DNA of 64,000 bases from Palsa-504 sp963789225. Its GTDB lineage: Bacteria; Actinomycetota; Actinomycetes; Streptosporangiales; Streptosporangiaceae. How positions within the stretch are numbered: position 1 is the first letter of the stretch; every line of letters begins with the position of its first letter. The stretch lies in the NCBI GenBank assembly GCA_963789225.1, contig CAWBKD010000022.1:186001-250000 (forward strand). Direction: 5' to 3'. The position numbers and the translations under genes are program-made. The notes beneath the pieces are model-generated. The model was not told the origin of the DNA. It saw only the letters and a list, made by a program, of their open reading frames with translations, and made no database searches. This document shows positions 43,169-52,201 of the stretch, piece after piece.

Positions 43169-44074
43169 TCAGCGGACGTCGCGGGCGTCTCGCGTGCCGG
43201 TGTTGTCGGCGGTGCGGGTGGCGGCCCAGCTGGCCAGTAGTTTGAGTCCGTCGGATGCGGGGGTGCCCGGGTCGGCGGTGTAGAGGTTGAGGCGCAGGTC
43301 GGGCTCGGAGGGGAGCTCCATGGCCTCGAAGTTGAGGTCGAGCTCGCCGACGGCGGGATGGCGGAGTCGTTTGCGGCCGCTGCGGTGGAATTTGACGTTG
43401 TGCGAGGCCCAGTGCTGGCGGAACAGCTCGCTCTGGGTGGAGAGTTCGCCGACGAGGGTGATGAGGGCTTTGTCGTGCGGGTTGCGTCCTGCTTCGAGCC
43501 GGAGCATGGCGGCGGCGTCGGTGGCTATGCGGTCGTAGTCGACGAAGAACTCTCGGGCGGCCGGGTCGAGGTAGATGAACCTGGTGGTGTTGGCGGCGCG
43601 TTTGGCTGTCGCGCCGACGACGGCGGAGTCCAGGACCGGCGAGTAGAGTGCGCGGGCGAGCGGGTTCATGGCGAGGATGTCGTGCCGGGCGTTGCGGATC
43701 CAGGCCGGCGCTTCGGTGATCGCGTCGAGGACCTGCTGGATGACTGGGCGGACCGTGGTGGGGCCGGGTCGGGCGCGGCGCGTCGCGGCTGGGCGGGCGG
43801 AGCGGGCTAGTGCCTGCAGGTGCTCGCGCTCGGCCTCGTCGAGTTGCAGTGCGTTCGCGACGCCGTCGAGGACCGCCTCGGAGGCGCCCGCGAGGTCGCC
43901 GCGTTCCATCCGGATGTAGTAGTCGATGCTGACCCCTGCGAGCAGTGCGACCTCTTCTCGGCGCAGGCCCTTGACCCGGCGGTTGCCGCCGTAGGCGGGC
44001 AGGCCGGCCTGGTCGGGGGTGATCCGTGCCCGCCGGGAGGCGAGGAACTCGCGGACCTGTGCTCGGTTGTCCAT
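43169..44074 (-). CDS. XRE-family regulator with MmyB-like ligand-binding domain
   Basis: 301 residues. The N-terminal helix-turn-helix (RRVKGLRREEVALLAGVSID, YYIRMERGD) is followed by the MmyB-like PAS-type domain: RPVIQQVLDAITEAPAWIRN, DILAMNPLARALYSP, LRLEAGRNPHDKAL and HHP-like RKRLRHPAVGELDLNFE. Such regulators commonly sit divergent from a short-chain dehydrogenase or reductase gene that they control. Here it is divergent from the cupin/CMD/reductase run, with 250 bases between. It is intact. Confidence 0.9.
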   Translation of the reverse strand: MDNRAQVREFLASRRARITPDQAGLPAYGGNRRVKGLRREEVALLAGVSIDYYIRMERGDLAGASEAVLDGVANALQLDEAEREHLQALARSARPAATRRARPGPTTVRPVIQQVLDAITEAPAWIRNARHDILAMNPLARALYSPVLDSAVVGATAKRAANTTRFIYLDPAAREFFVDYDRIATDAAAMLRLEAGRNPHDKALITLVGELSTQSELFRQHWASHNVKFHRSGRKRLRHPAVGELDLNFEAMELPSEPDLRLNLYTADPGTPASDGLKLLASWAATRTADNTGTRDARDVR

Positions 44075-44323
44075 GACTCCACGGTAGGTGATCGCGCTGC
44101 AGCCTGGGAGGTACCGCTGTTACCTGTAAGAGCAGGCCCTCCCACGGGCGCGCGCACACGGGTTGACTGGTGCTCGTGAGCATAGCCACCGAGACAGCAG
44201 GCAGTCTGCACATCGACGATCGGCAGTGGTGAGGTCGACATCGCCACCCGGTGTAGCGACGGCACGACAGCCGCTTGGTACCGCGGCGTCTCCTGATCAC
44301 CTCAACGACGAGAAGGACATGAC

Positions 44324-44598
44324 ATGGACAAGAACCCCAGCAGCGCCACGGTGAAGACCCCGTCGTCGAATTTCACCGGCGACGTGTGGGCACCCGCGAC
44401 GGGAAGACCGTCGTGCTGCGCGCCGGTGAGAGCGTGTGGACCCCGGCGGGTGAGGAGCATTTCCATGGCGGCACCGCCGAGAACATGATGTGCCATTACG
44501 CGATCCTCGACGCCTCCGGCGACGGCGAGGCCACCACCTGGCTCAAGCCCGTCACCGACGAGCAGTACCTGGCCGCGCACCGCACGGCGGGGGTGTAG
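44324..44598 (+). pseudogene. cupin-domain protein with internal deletion
   Basis: Starts MDKNPSSATVKTPSSNFTGD with VWAPA, the usual N-terminus of small quercetinase-like cupins. It then breaks frame at about 44386, and the rest reads GTRDGKTVVLRAGESVWTPA, GEEHFHGGTAENMMCHYAIL, the second cupin motif. About 50 residues, including the first metal-binding motif with its histidines, are missing. It is the first gene of the run downstream of the regulator. Confidence 0.78.
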
Positions 44599-44601
44599 TC
44601 G

Positions 44602-45375
44602 ATGGCGATCAGCGCTGCCGCGAAGAGCAACCACGACCAGCTGTTCGGCGACCGGGTCTCCACTCTGGCGCGGTCCGACCCCGAGCTGATCGAGTACTTC
44701 GGCAACTTCGCCTTCGACGAGGTGTACGCCGACGCCGCGCGGCTGGACGAGACGCTCGACCTGCACACCCGGCTCATGGTGCAGATGGCCGCGATCCTGG
44801 CCGCCGGCGGGCTCGCAGAGTTCCGCGTCGTGGCCGCCGCCGCGGTGGCCAACGGCGGGGTGAGTCCGGTGGAGTTGAAGGAGATCGTCTACCAGTCCGT
44901 CGCCTACGTCGGCATGGCCCGCGCGTTCGACTACCTGCACGCGGTCAATGATGTCCTCATCGAGGCACGGGTTGAGCTGCCGCTGCCCGGGCAGTCGGCG
45001 TCCACGCCGCAGACGCGCCTGGAGCACGGCAAGGCGGTGCAGGGCCGCATTGTCGGCGACGACGCGGTGGCCGCTCGCCTCACCGACACCCCGGCGGATG
45101 AGGTGCACTTCCAGCGCTACCTGGCCGCTAACTGCTTCGGCGACACCGTCGGGCGCGGTGGCATCGACCTGGAGGTGCGCGAGCTGCTCACGTTCTCGAT
45201 GCTCGTCGGCCTGGGCGGGGCCGACGCTCAGGTGCGCGGGCACGTCAACGGGAACCTCAGGGTTGGCAACACCCGCGCGAGGCTGCTCGCCGTGCTGACC
45301 GTGCTCGTGCCCTTCATCGGCTACCCCCGCACCCTTAACGGCCTCGCCGCCGTCAACGACATCACGGGCAGCTGA
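44602..45375 (+). CDS. carboxymuconolactone decarboxylase family protein
   Basis: 257 residues with two tandem CMD/AhpD-like units: LDETLDLHTRLMVQMAAILA with EFRVVAAAAVANGGVSPVEL, and LEVRELLTFSMLVGLGGADA with QVRGHVNGNLRVGNTRARLL. The CxxC of peroxidase-type AhpD is absent, so a decarboxylase-like or cupin-partner role is more likely than thiol peroxidase. It follows the cupin remnant by 3 bases and precedes an aldo/keto reductase by 23, so it belongs to the operon-like run to 49030. Confidence 0.85.
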   Translation: MAISAAAKSNHDQLFGDRVSTLARSDPELIEYFGNFAFDEVYADAARLDETLDLHTRLMVQMAAILAAGGLAEFRVVAAAAVANGGVSPVELKEIVYQSVAYVGMARAFDYLHAVNDVLIEARVELPLPGQSASTPQTRLEHGKAVQGRIVGDDAVAARLTDTPADEVHFQRYLAANCFGDTVGRGGIDLEVRELLTFSMLVGLGGADAQVRGHVNGNLRVGNTRARLLAVLTVLVPFIGYPRTLNGLAAVNDITGS

Positions 45376-45398
45376 ATACAAACAACGAGGAGCACGAC

Positions 45399-46415
45399 AT
45401 GGAATACCGACTGCTGGGCCGGACCGGGGTATCGGTGAGCCCGCTGTGCCTGGGCGCGATGATGTTCGGGCCGTGGGGCAACGACGACCGTGCCAACGCG
45501 GTCCGCGTCATCCACCGCGCACTCGATGCCGGAATCAACTTCGTCGACACCGCCGACGTGTATTCCGGCGGTATGTCGGAGGAGATCGTCGGTGAGGCCC
45601 TGCAGGGACGCCGCGACGATGTCGTGCTGGCCACGAAGTTCTTCATGCCGATGGACGACCGGCCCAACCACGGTGGCGGCTCGCGGAGATGGATCATCCA
45701 GGCGGTTGAGGCCTCACTGCGTCGCCTGAAGACGGACTACATCGATCTTTACCAGGTGCATCGGCCGAGCGCGACGACAGATGTCGAGGAGACCCTCGGT
45801 GCGCTAACCGATCTCGTGCGCCAGGGCAAGGTCCGCTACATCGGATCGTCTTCGTACTCGGCCAGCCAGATCGTCGAGGCGCAATGGGTCTGCCGCGAGC
45901 GGAACCTGGCCCGGTTCGTCACCGAGCAGCCGCCGTACTCGATCCTGGTCCGAGGTATCGAGGAGGACGTGCTTCCAACGGTGCAGCGTTACGGCATGGG
46001 AACCCTCGTGTACAGCCCGCTGTCTGGTGGCTGGCTGACCGGCCGGTGGCGCAAGGACGCCCCCGGTAGGCCGACGTCGGCTGCACGTCCGGGTGCCCGC
46101 TTCGACATGAGCACCCCTGCGAACCAGCGCAAGCTGTATGTCGTCGAAGAGCTTGCGCAGCTTGCCGAGAAGTCGGGAATAACGATGATCGAGCTCGCAC
46201 TGGCATGGGCGATCAACCACCCGGGCGTCACCTCGGCGATCATCGGCCCGCGGACCATGGAGCAACTCGAGTCGCAGCTCCCATCGGTGCACGTCACGTT
46301 GGACACCGAGATCCTGGATCGCATCGATGAGCTCGTAGCGCCAGGCGTAACGCTGAACGCGGACGACAACAGCTACGGCGCGGCCGAACTGACACCGCAG
46401 GCCCGCCGGCGGTAG
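45399..46415 (+). CDS. aldo/keto reductase
   Basis: 338 residues, NADPH-dependent (beta/alpha)8 oxidoreductase. The catalytic tetrad is visible: D and Y in FVDTADVYSGG, K in LATKFFMP, H in DLYQVHRPS. The C-terminal cofactor segment is HPGVTSAIIGPRTMEQLESQ. ATG 45399 follows AACGAGGAG. It reduces carbonyls; the substrate is unknown. It is the second intact gene of the segment IV redox run. Confidence 0.93.
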   Translation: MEYRLLGRTGVSVSPLCLGAMMFGPWGNDDRANAVRVIHRALDAGINFVDTADVYSGGMSEEIVGEALQGRRDDVVLATKFFMPMDDRPNHGGGSRRWIIQAVEASLRRLKTDYIDLYQVHRPSATTDVEETLGALTDLVRQGKVRYIGSSSYSASQIVEAQWVCRERNLARFVTEQPPYSILVRGIEEDVLPTVQRYGMGTLVYSPLSGGWLTGRWRKDAPGRPTSAARPGARFDMSTPANQRKLYVVEELAQLAEKSGITMIELALAWAINHPGVTSAIIGPRTMEQLESQLPSVHVTLDTEILDRIDELVAPGVTLNADDNSYGAAELTPQARRR

Positions 46416-46475
46416 ATACCCGGACGAGCACGGCATCGACCCGGAATGCGGCCACGCCGAGGCAGGAAGAATCTG

Positions 46476-47309
46476 ATGAGTAAGACAGTCTGGCTGATCA
46501 CCGGTGCCGGACGCGGAATGGGAACAGACATCGCCAAGGCTGCTTTGGCCGCTGGTCACGCGGTGGTGGCCACGGGCCGCGATCCTGAGCGGGTCGCGGC
46601 CGCGATCGGCGCCCATGACGACCTGCTAGCCGTCAAGCTCGACGTCACCAACCCCGACGATGCCACGGCCGCCGCTCAGGCGGCGGTCGACAGGTTCGGC
46701 CGGGTTGACGTCCTGGTCAACAATGCGTGCACCTTCATCGCGGGATTCTTCGAGGAGATCAGCCCGGACGACTTCCGGGCACAGGTCGAGACGAATCTTT
46801 TCGGCCCGTTGAACGTCACCCGGGCTGTGCTGCCCGTCATGCGTCAGCAGCGCTCCGGCCTGGTCGTCGCGATCTCCTCGACCGGCGGCATCGTCGGCCA
46901 GGAATTCTGCTCCGCCTACTCGGCCTCGAAGTTCGGCCTCGAAGGCTGGATTGAATCGCTGGCCCCGGAGGTAGCGCCGTTCGGCATCCGCACGATGATC
47001 GTAGAGCCTGGCTTCTTCCGCACCGACCTGCTCACGCCGGCGTCGACCACGTACGCCGAGCCCTCGATCGAGGACTACGCACCACGCAGACGGTCGCCAG
47101 CTGGACCAGCATGAACGGCAAGCAGAGCGGTGATCCGGCCGAGCTTGCCGACGCGCTGATCAAGCTCGTCAGCCAGGATGAGGCACCGGTCCGCTGGGTC
47201 GCCGGCGCTGGCGCAGTCCAGACGGTCGCGAACAAGGGCCCGGGACTTGATCGCGCAGGCCGACGCCTATCGAAACCTCTCATCCTCACTCGCCCATGAC
47301 GACGACTGA
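46476..47309 (+). pseudogene. short-chain dehydrogenase, two frameshifts
   Basis: Starts at ATG 46476 (MSKTVWLITGAGRGMG) after GCAGGAAG and has NNAC and YSASK (catalytic Tyr/Lys) in frame. Near 47085 the frame breaks (EDYAPRRRS), and conserved sequence continues in another frame as TVASWTSMNGKQSGDPAELA, then breaks again near 47240 before LIAQADAYRNLSSSLAHDD. All parts are present, so the damage is recent. The Rossmann core up to residue 200 might still be translated. Confidence 0.85.
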
Positions 47310-47402
47310 CCCGTTCTGGGTGACGCCGTGACGCGGGCGGGAAAGACCACACCGCGGCGGTAACTCGCTGCGGTCCGCGCTAAGTTCGAAAGGAGCATCA
47401 CC

Positions 47403-48293
47403 ATGGCACGCGAAGTACCGGACATCGCGCTGAACAACGGCGTCGAGATGCCCTCGATCGGCCTCGGTGTCTTCCAGACACCGCCCGGCGAGACGCGCAG
47501 CGCGGTCGCGGTCGCGCTCGGCACCGGCTACCGCCACATTGACACGGCCGCCGCATACGGCAACGAGCGCGAGGTTGGCCAAGCGGTGCACGCGTCGAAG
47601 GGTGGTCGTGCGGCGGTCTTCCTGGAGACCAAGGTCTGGATCAGCGACTACGGATATGACCAGACGCTGCACGCCTTCGGCAAGAGCGCGGGCAAGCTCG
47701 GCGTCGACCAGATCGACCTGCTGATCTTGCACCAGGCGCTGCCGTCCGACTTCGACAAGACGCTGGAGGCTTACCGAGCGCTGGAGAGGTTGCTGAAGGA
47801 CGGCAAGGTCCGCGCCATCGGCGTCAGCAACTTCATGGTCGAGCACCTCACGAACCTGCTTGATGAGGCCGAGGTCGTCCCCGCCGTCAACCAGATCGAG
47901 CTGCACCCCTACTTCCAGCAGCCCGAGGTGCAGGCGTTCAACGCCGAGCACGGCATCGTGACCCAAGCCTGGTCACCGATCGGCGGCATCACCTTCTACC
48001 GCGAGGGCGAGCACACCAGCACCCTGGAAGACCCGACCATCGTCAAGATCGCCGAGTCCCACTCCAAGAGTCCCGCGCAGGTCATGCTGCGCTGGCACCT
48101 GCAGGAGGGACGTTCGGTCATCCCGAAGTCAACCAAGCCCCACCGCATCGCTGAGAACTTCGACGTGTTCGACTTCGAGCTCACCACGGACGAGGTCGCG
48201 GCCATCGACGGGCTCGATACCGGCAAGCGCGGCGGTCCCGAGCCGGACGCCATCACCCTTGAAGGCTTCGGCCGAGAGATCCCGGAGGCCTGA
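47403..48293 (+). CDS. aldo/keto reductase, 2,5-diketo-D-gluconate reductase-like
   Basis: 296 residues, of a different AKR subgroup from the gene at 45399. The tetrad is in HIDTAAAYGNE, LETKVWIS and LILHQ; the cofactor loop is VIPKSTKPHRIAENF. The start ATG 47403 follows GAAAGGAG by 6 bases. It is very close to the next gene (5 bases), so they are cotranscribed. Substrate unknown. Confidence 0.93.
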   Translation: MAREVPDIALNNGVEMPSIGLGVFQTPPGETRSAVAVALGTGYRHIDTAAAYGNEREVGQAVHASKGGRAAVFLETKVWISDYGYDQTLHAFGKSAGKLGVDQIDLLILHQALPSDFDKTLEAYRALERLLKDGKVRAIGVSNFMVEHLTNLLDEAEVVPAVNQIELHPYFQQPEVQAFNAEHGIVTQAWSPIGGITFYREGEHTSTLEDPTIVKIAESHSKSPAQVMLRWHLQEGRSVIPKSTKPHRIAENFDVFDFELTTDEVAAIDGLDTGKRGGPEPDAITLEGFGREIPEA

Positions 48294-48298
48294 TCACA

Positions 48299-49030
48299 AT
48301 GACCAGCAACGGCACACCGGACAGGGTCGCCGTCGTCACCGGCGCATCGTCCGGCATCGGCGCCGCAACCGCCCGCGCCCTGGCAGCAGACGGCTACCGC
48401 GTCGCTCTGCTGGCTCGCCGGCTCGATCGCATCACCACTCTCGCGGACGAACTGGGCAACGGGTCCATCGCCATCGAAGCGGACGTCACTAACCGCGACA
48501 GCATCGTTGCCGCCGCCGACCGCGTTCGCCAAGAGCTCGGCACCGCCGATGCCCTGGTCAACAACGCCGGCGTCATGCTGCTCGGTCCGTTCGGCTCCGA
48601 TCAGCGGGAGGACTACCGGCAGATGATCGAGGTCAACCTGCTCGGTGCGATCACCACCACCGAGGTGTTCCTCGACCAGCTCAAGGACGGCGGCGGCGAC
48701 ATCATCAACATCTCGTCGGTCGCCGGGCGAACTGCCCGATCCGGTAACGGCGTCTACGCAGCGACCAAGTGGGGCATCAACGGCTGGTCCGAGTCACTGC
48801 GGCAGGAACTGCTGCCCGACGTCCGCGTGGCGCTCGTCGAGCCAGGTGTCGTGGCCACCGAACTGCCCAACCACATCACCCACGCCGACACCAGACACGG
48901 AGTCCAGCAGCTCTACGACAAGGCCGAGGTCACCGCCGAAGACGTCGCCGAGATCATCGCGTTCATCCTCAGCCGTCCGCGCCGCCTGGCCATCAGCGAG
49001 ATCCTGTTGCGGCCAGCAGGGCAACAGTGA
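48299..49030 (+). CDS. short-chain dehydrogenase/reductase
   Basis: 243 residues, classical SDR. Cofactor motif VTGASSGIG (about residues 13-21), LVNNAGV, catalytic serine segment IINISSVAG and YAATK. NADP preference is suggested by the arginines after beta-2 (LLARRLDR). It is the last gene of the redox run of segment IV; the island right-end sequence starts about 50 bases later. It is intact. Confidence 0.93.
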   Translation: MTSNGTPDRVAVVTGASSGIGAATARALAADGYRVALLARRLDRITTLADELGNGSIAIEADVTNRDSIVAAADRVRQELGTADALVNNAGVMLLGPFGSDQREDYRQMIEVNLLGAITTTEVFLDQLKDGGGDIINISSVAGRTARSGNGVYAATKWGINGWSESLRQELLPDVRVALVEPGVVATELPNHITHADTRHGVQQLYDKAEVTAEDVAEIIAFILSRPRRLAISEILLRPAGQQ

Positions 49031-49283
49031 CGCCCCACACCGAGCCCGGTGACAAGCGAGATACAACGGCGAGCAGGCGTCCTGAAATGCCTGGTCAGAG
49101 GCATAAAGTCAGTCGGGCGGTCGGTGTAACCGCTCCCGCCGCCCTGTCCGTGGGTTTTTCTGGCCCCGTCCGTGGACCAAGCCCGGTGCCCACGGACGCA
49201 TAGCGGACGGGCACGTCCCGCGATCATGCCTCGAACGGCGTATGTGCTGGTCAGCGGCATGAGCCTCGTGTAGGAGCGACGGG

Positions 49284-49334
49284 CTGTAAAACCGTCGGCT
49301 CAGCCTACGTTGGTTCGAACCCAACACCTGCCAC
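49284..49334 (+). repeat. att core copy 5
   Basis: Exact 51-bp copy; identity with the tRNA flank continues to ACCACC, like the real tRNA end. Upstream is the typical right-end sequence (CCTCGAACGGCGTATGTGCT). Downstream it runs into the 5' half of a terminator stem. Confidence 0.92.
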
Positions 49335-49341
49335 CACCAGC

Positions 49342-49353
49342 GGAAACGGCCCG
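49342..49353 (+). terminator. 5' half of a split terminator stem
   Basis: GGAAACGGCCCG here is exactly complementary to CGGGCCGTTTCC at 52869-52880. In the copies at 10585 and 23757 the two halves are about 25 bases apart; here 3.5 kb of DNA separates them. Confidence 0.7.
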
Positions 49354-49967
49354 TGGCCTGGGCATACCCGGGTTCGGTGGGTGGCGTGGTCGGTGCCGTT
49401 GAGGGTGAACTCGCGCAGCGCAGTGAACTGGCATTCCAGGCGGTTCATCCACGAGGAGTTCGCGGGCGTGTAGGCGATCTCGGCGTTGCTGGCCGCCGCC
49501 CACTGGCCGACGCGCTTGTCTTTCCTGGTGGTCTGGTGCGGGCTGAAGTTGTCGCAGACGATCGCGATCCGCACATCCTCCGGGTGCAGGCTGCGCAGGT
49601 AGCGGCAGAACCGGAGGAACTCGCCGCGCCGCTTGCGCTTCTTGACGTGCCCGTACATCTTGCCGGTGCCCAGCTCCAAGGCGGCGAACAGGTGCCGCAC
49701 CCCGGCGGTGCGGTGGTAGGTGGCCCGCAGCCGCCGCCGCGGCGCCTCACCGGGGTCCCGGGCGGTGCCGCCGCGGCGGGCCCACTGCCTGCCCGGCCGC
49801 GGCTGCAGGTTCAGCGGGCCGAACTCAACCAGGCAGAAGACCACGTCCGGGTCGCCGGGCCCGGCGGCCGCCTCGCCGTCGGCGATGGCGTACAGGTGGT
49901 CCACCCGCGCCTTCTTGAGCTCCCGGGGCGGGCTGCCGGCGGGCTGGTGCTGGATCGCCTCAACCAT
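49354..49967 (-). pseudogene. IS630-type transposase, truncated at both ends
   Basis: Reads ADGEAAAGPGDPDVVFCLVE, then LGTGKMYGHVKKRKRRGEFL, IAIVCDNFSPHQTTRKDKRV and YTPANSSWMNRLECQFTALR. The DDE elements (DPDVVF, VCDNFSPH, NRLEC) are those of the IS630/Tc1 type. The N-terminal helix-turn-helix is missing and the C-terminus runs into the att region. It is one of the pieces between the two terminator halves. Confidence 0.78.
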
Positions 49968-49969
49968 GG

Positions 49970-50400
49970 CCTACCGCAGGATCGGCGAGCCCTGCTTGGT
50001 GATGTGCCCGCGGGCGACCTTCAGGTCGGACTCGCGGTGCCGCGGGGTCAGCCCGGCCTAGCTGCACACCTGGCCGGGGAACCGTTGATGTCACCAATCT
50101 CGGCGACGGCTACCGCGGCCAGCACCGGCCCGAGCCTGGGCAGCGCCCGCACCGCATGGTAGGGCCGGCAGGAGCCGAGCAGGTCCGCGATCACCGCGTC
50201 GAGCAGGCTGATCTCCGTGGTCAGCCAGCCGGTCAGCTCCCGCAGCGAGGCGACCTTCCCAGCGTACGGCTGGGGCAGGTCCAGCCCGTCCAGCCACGCC
50301 GACCCCCAGGCGCCGAACAGATCCGAGCAGGTGACCGGGATGCCGAGCTTGGCCAGCACCGCGTGCACCTGCGCCGGAGTTGCGGCAACCAGATGTCGGA
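49970..50400 (-). pseudogene. IS110-family transposase, C-terminal remnant
   Basis: From about 50390 the minus strand reads TPAQVHAVLAKLGIPVTCSD, SLRELTGWLTTEISLLDAVI and LPRLGPVLAAVAVAEIGDIN. After a break near 50080 it continues AGLTPRHRESDLKVARGHIT and KQGSPILR, ending in a stop. This is the transposase_20 domain of a third IS110 lineage, without its DEDD half. Confidence 0.75.
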
Positions 50401-50474
50401 AAACGGGAACAAAAATTATGGAAACGCGGAAGAGCTTACCCGGAGTTAGGGAAAAGTCCAGGTAGTATCGGGTC

Positions 50475-51743
50475 ATGCGCGAAGTTCTGACCGGCCTGGT
50501 GAAGCGCCGTCTGGTCGATGTCGCTGCGGCCCGGTTCGCTGAGGAGCCGGTGCTCGTCCTCAACGGCCCGCGGACCGTGGGCAAGAGCACCCTGCTCAGC
50601 CAGCTGGCCGAACGCCTTGGCCGGACGGTGATCGACTGTGACGACCCCTCTACGAGGTCGGCCGTGCGCGCCGATCCCGGAAGGTTCGTCGAGTCAGGCG
50701 AGCCAGTCCTGATCGACGAGTACCAGCATGTTCCCGAACTCCTCGACGCCATCAAGGCGCAGCTCAACCGAGATCTTCGTGCAGGCCGGTACGTCCTGGC
50801 AGGCTCGACGCGTTACGCCGCCATTCCGGCGGCCGCTCAAGCCCTGACCGGTCGAGTAGACATCAGTCCCGTGCTCCCCCTTACACAGGGCGAGATCGAC
50901 GGCGTCCCGGAGACCTTCGTCGCCAGGGTTCTTGAGGGCAGCGGCATCGAGATGCCGTCGTCGCAGATGCCGGCGACGACCCGCGACGAATATGCCCAGC
51001 GGTCGACGTCAGGGGGAATGCCGGTGGCCCTTCGCCGCCCGCCGGGTCGTTCGCGTTCCCGCTGGTTCGCCAACTACGTCGACCTCGTTGTCGACAAGGA
51101 CGTGATGGACATCTCGCGAATCCGGCAACGCGAGATGCTGCCCAGGCTTCTCGGACAGCTCGCCGCCCGGTCAGGCCAGGTGCTCAACATGGCCGCAACC
51201 GCCGGAGCTATCGGCCTAGACCGGTCGACAGCGGAGAACTACATCAAGCTCCTTGAGGCCGTCTTCCTCATCTATCGCCTCCCGGCGTGGGGCACGACCC
51301 TTGGCTCCAGGATCGTCAAGCATCCCAAGGTACACATGATCGATTCCGGAGTGATGGCCTGGCTGCTCAATCTCACCCCGCAGAAGATCACGCAGGCGGC
51401 GCCTGCGACCCTGACCGAGTACGGTCATCTCCTTGAGACGTTCGCGGTCGGGGAAATCCACAAGCAAGTCAGCTGGTCAGATGCGCCAGTAGCGACTGGA
51501 TACTTTCGCACCGAAGCGGGCGACGAGGTGGATCTCGTGCTTGAGCGTGACGACGGCCAGGTAATCGCCTTCGAGATCAAAGCTGGCACCCGTGTCAGCG
51601 GCGAAGACCTGCGCGGACTCCATCTCCTGAAGGAGCGCCTTGGATCGCGCTTGCAAGAGGCTATCGTTCTGTATACCGGCGAGCACGCGTACCGGCATGA
51701 CGGCTGGATCTGGATCCTGCCGCTCAGCCAACTCTGGGCGTGA
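50475..51743 (+). CDS. AAA ATPase with C-terminal DUF4143
   Basis: 422 residues. The N-terminal AAA domain has a Walker A NGPRTVGKST (about residues 30-39) and Walker B PVLIDEYQHVPELLD. The C-terminal DUF4143 domain contains SGQVLNMAATAGAIGLDRST and the PD-(D/E)xK-like GYFRTEAGDEVDLVLERDDG ... IAFEIKAGTRVSGED. Such proteins are common in mobile islands and have no settled role; a nuclease-like or addiction function has been suggested only by domain logic. ATG 50475 has a weak ribosome site. It is intact. Confidence 0.85.
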   Translation: MREVLTGLVKRRLVDVAAARFAEEPVLVLNGPRTVGKSTLLSQLAERLGRTVIDCDDPSTRSAVRADPGRFVESGEPVLIDEYQHVPELLDAIKAQLNRDLRAGRYVLAGSTRYAAIPAAAQALTGRVDISPVLPLTQGEIDGVPETFVARVLEGSGIEMPSSQMPATTRDEYAQRSTSGGMPVALRRPPGRSRSRWFANYVDLVVDKDVMDISRIRQREMLPRLLGQLAARSGQVLNMAATAGAIGLDRSTAENYIKLLEAVFLIYRLPAWGTTLGSRIVKHPKVHMIDSGVMAWLLNLTPQKITQAAPATLTEYGHLLETFAVGEIHKQVSWSDAPVATGYFRTEAGDEVDLVLERDDGQVIAFEIKAGTRVSGEDLRGLHLLKERLGSRLQEAIVLYTGEHAYRHDGWIWILPLSQLWA

Positions 51744-51924
51744 GTCTGCGTGAATCCTCGCGCAGCAGCAAGCCGTTCCTTCGGACGCTGTCCGTGCCCG
51801 TCCGTGCGCCCCGCTGCCAGGGACCCGAGTCCACGGACATAGAGCGGACGGCGTCGGCCCCCGGTGCCGCCTCGAACCGCGTAAGCACTGGTCAGTGGCA
51901 TTCGCCTCGCCTGGGAGCAGCGGT

Positions 51925-51945
51925 CTGTAAAACCGTCGGCTCAGC
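51925..51945 (+). repeat. att core copy 6, truncated
   Basis: CTGTAAAACCGTCGGCTCAG plus one C, then divergence. The upstream GGGAGCAGCGGT is nearer the real tRNA than the other copies. The preceding right-end sequence (CCTCGAACCGCGTAAGCACT) is present, so this was once a full junction whose right part was deleted. Confidence 0.8.
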
Positions 51946-52177
51946 GGTGACGGCGATTTCCTTATGCTCGTCAACACGCTCCTGGATAAGTGGAACGTCT
52001 CCGTGCGCCTGATTTCTGGCGACGAAACCTCGAGGGCTAGGGGATACCTAGCGCTCGCCGCCAGAAGCGAGCGGTGGCCATCGCCAACGGTCTGCAGCCG
52101 CGCGAGGCCAGTTTCGACACGCTGCTGCTGAGCGGCATCCTGTCAGCCGATCATGCCTGAAGACCGCGACTAGTGTC

Positions 52178-52195
52178 CAACAATTGTTGTACGAT
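52178..52195 (+). promoter_or_regulatory. operator and -10 box of the MazEF-like pair
   Basis: CAACAATTGTTG (52178-52189) is a perfect 12-bp palindrome immediately followed by TACGAT (52190-52195), a likely -10 box 6 bases before the ATG 52202. This is typical of an autorepressed toxin-antitoxin operon with a leaderless message. Confidence 0.6.
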
Positions 52196-52201
52196 GGTTC
52201 C

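Noticed and set aside
23692..49334. The four att copies as additional tRNA-Tyr genes
   Set aside because: Only the 3' half is present; acceptor 5' strand and D arm are missing, so no cloverleaf can form.
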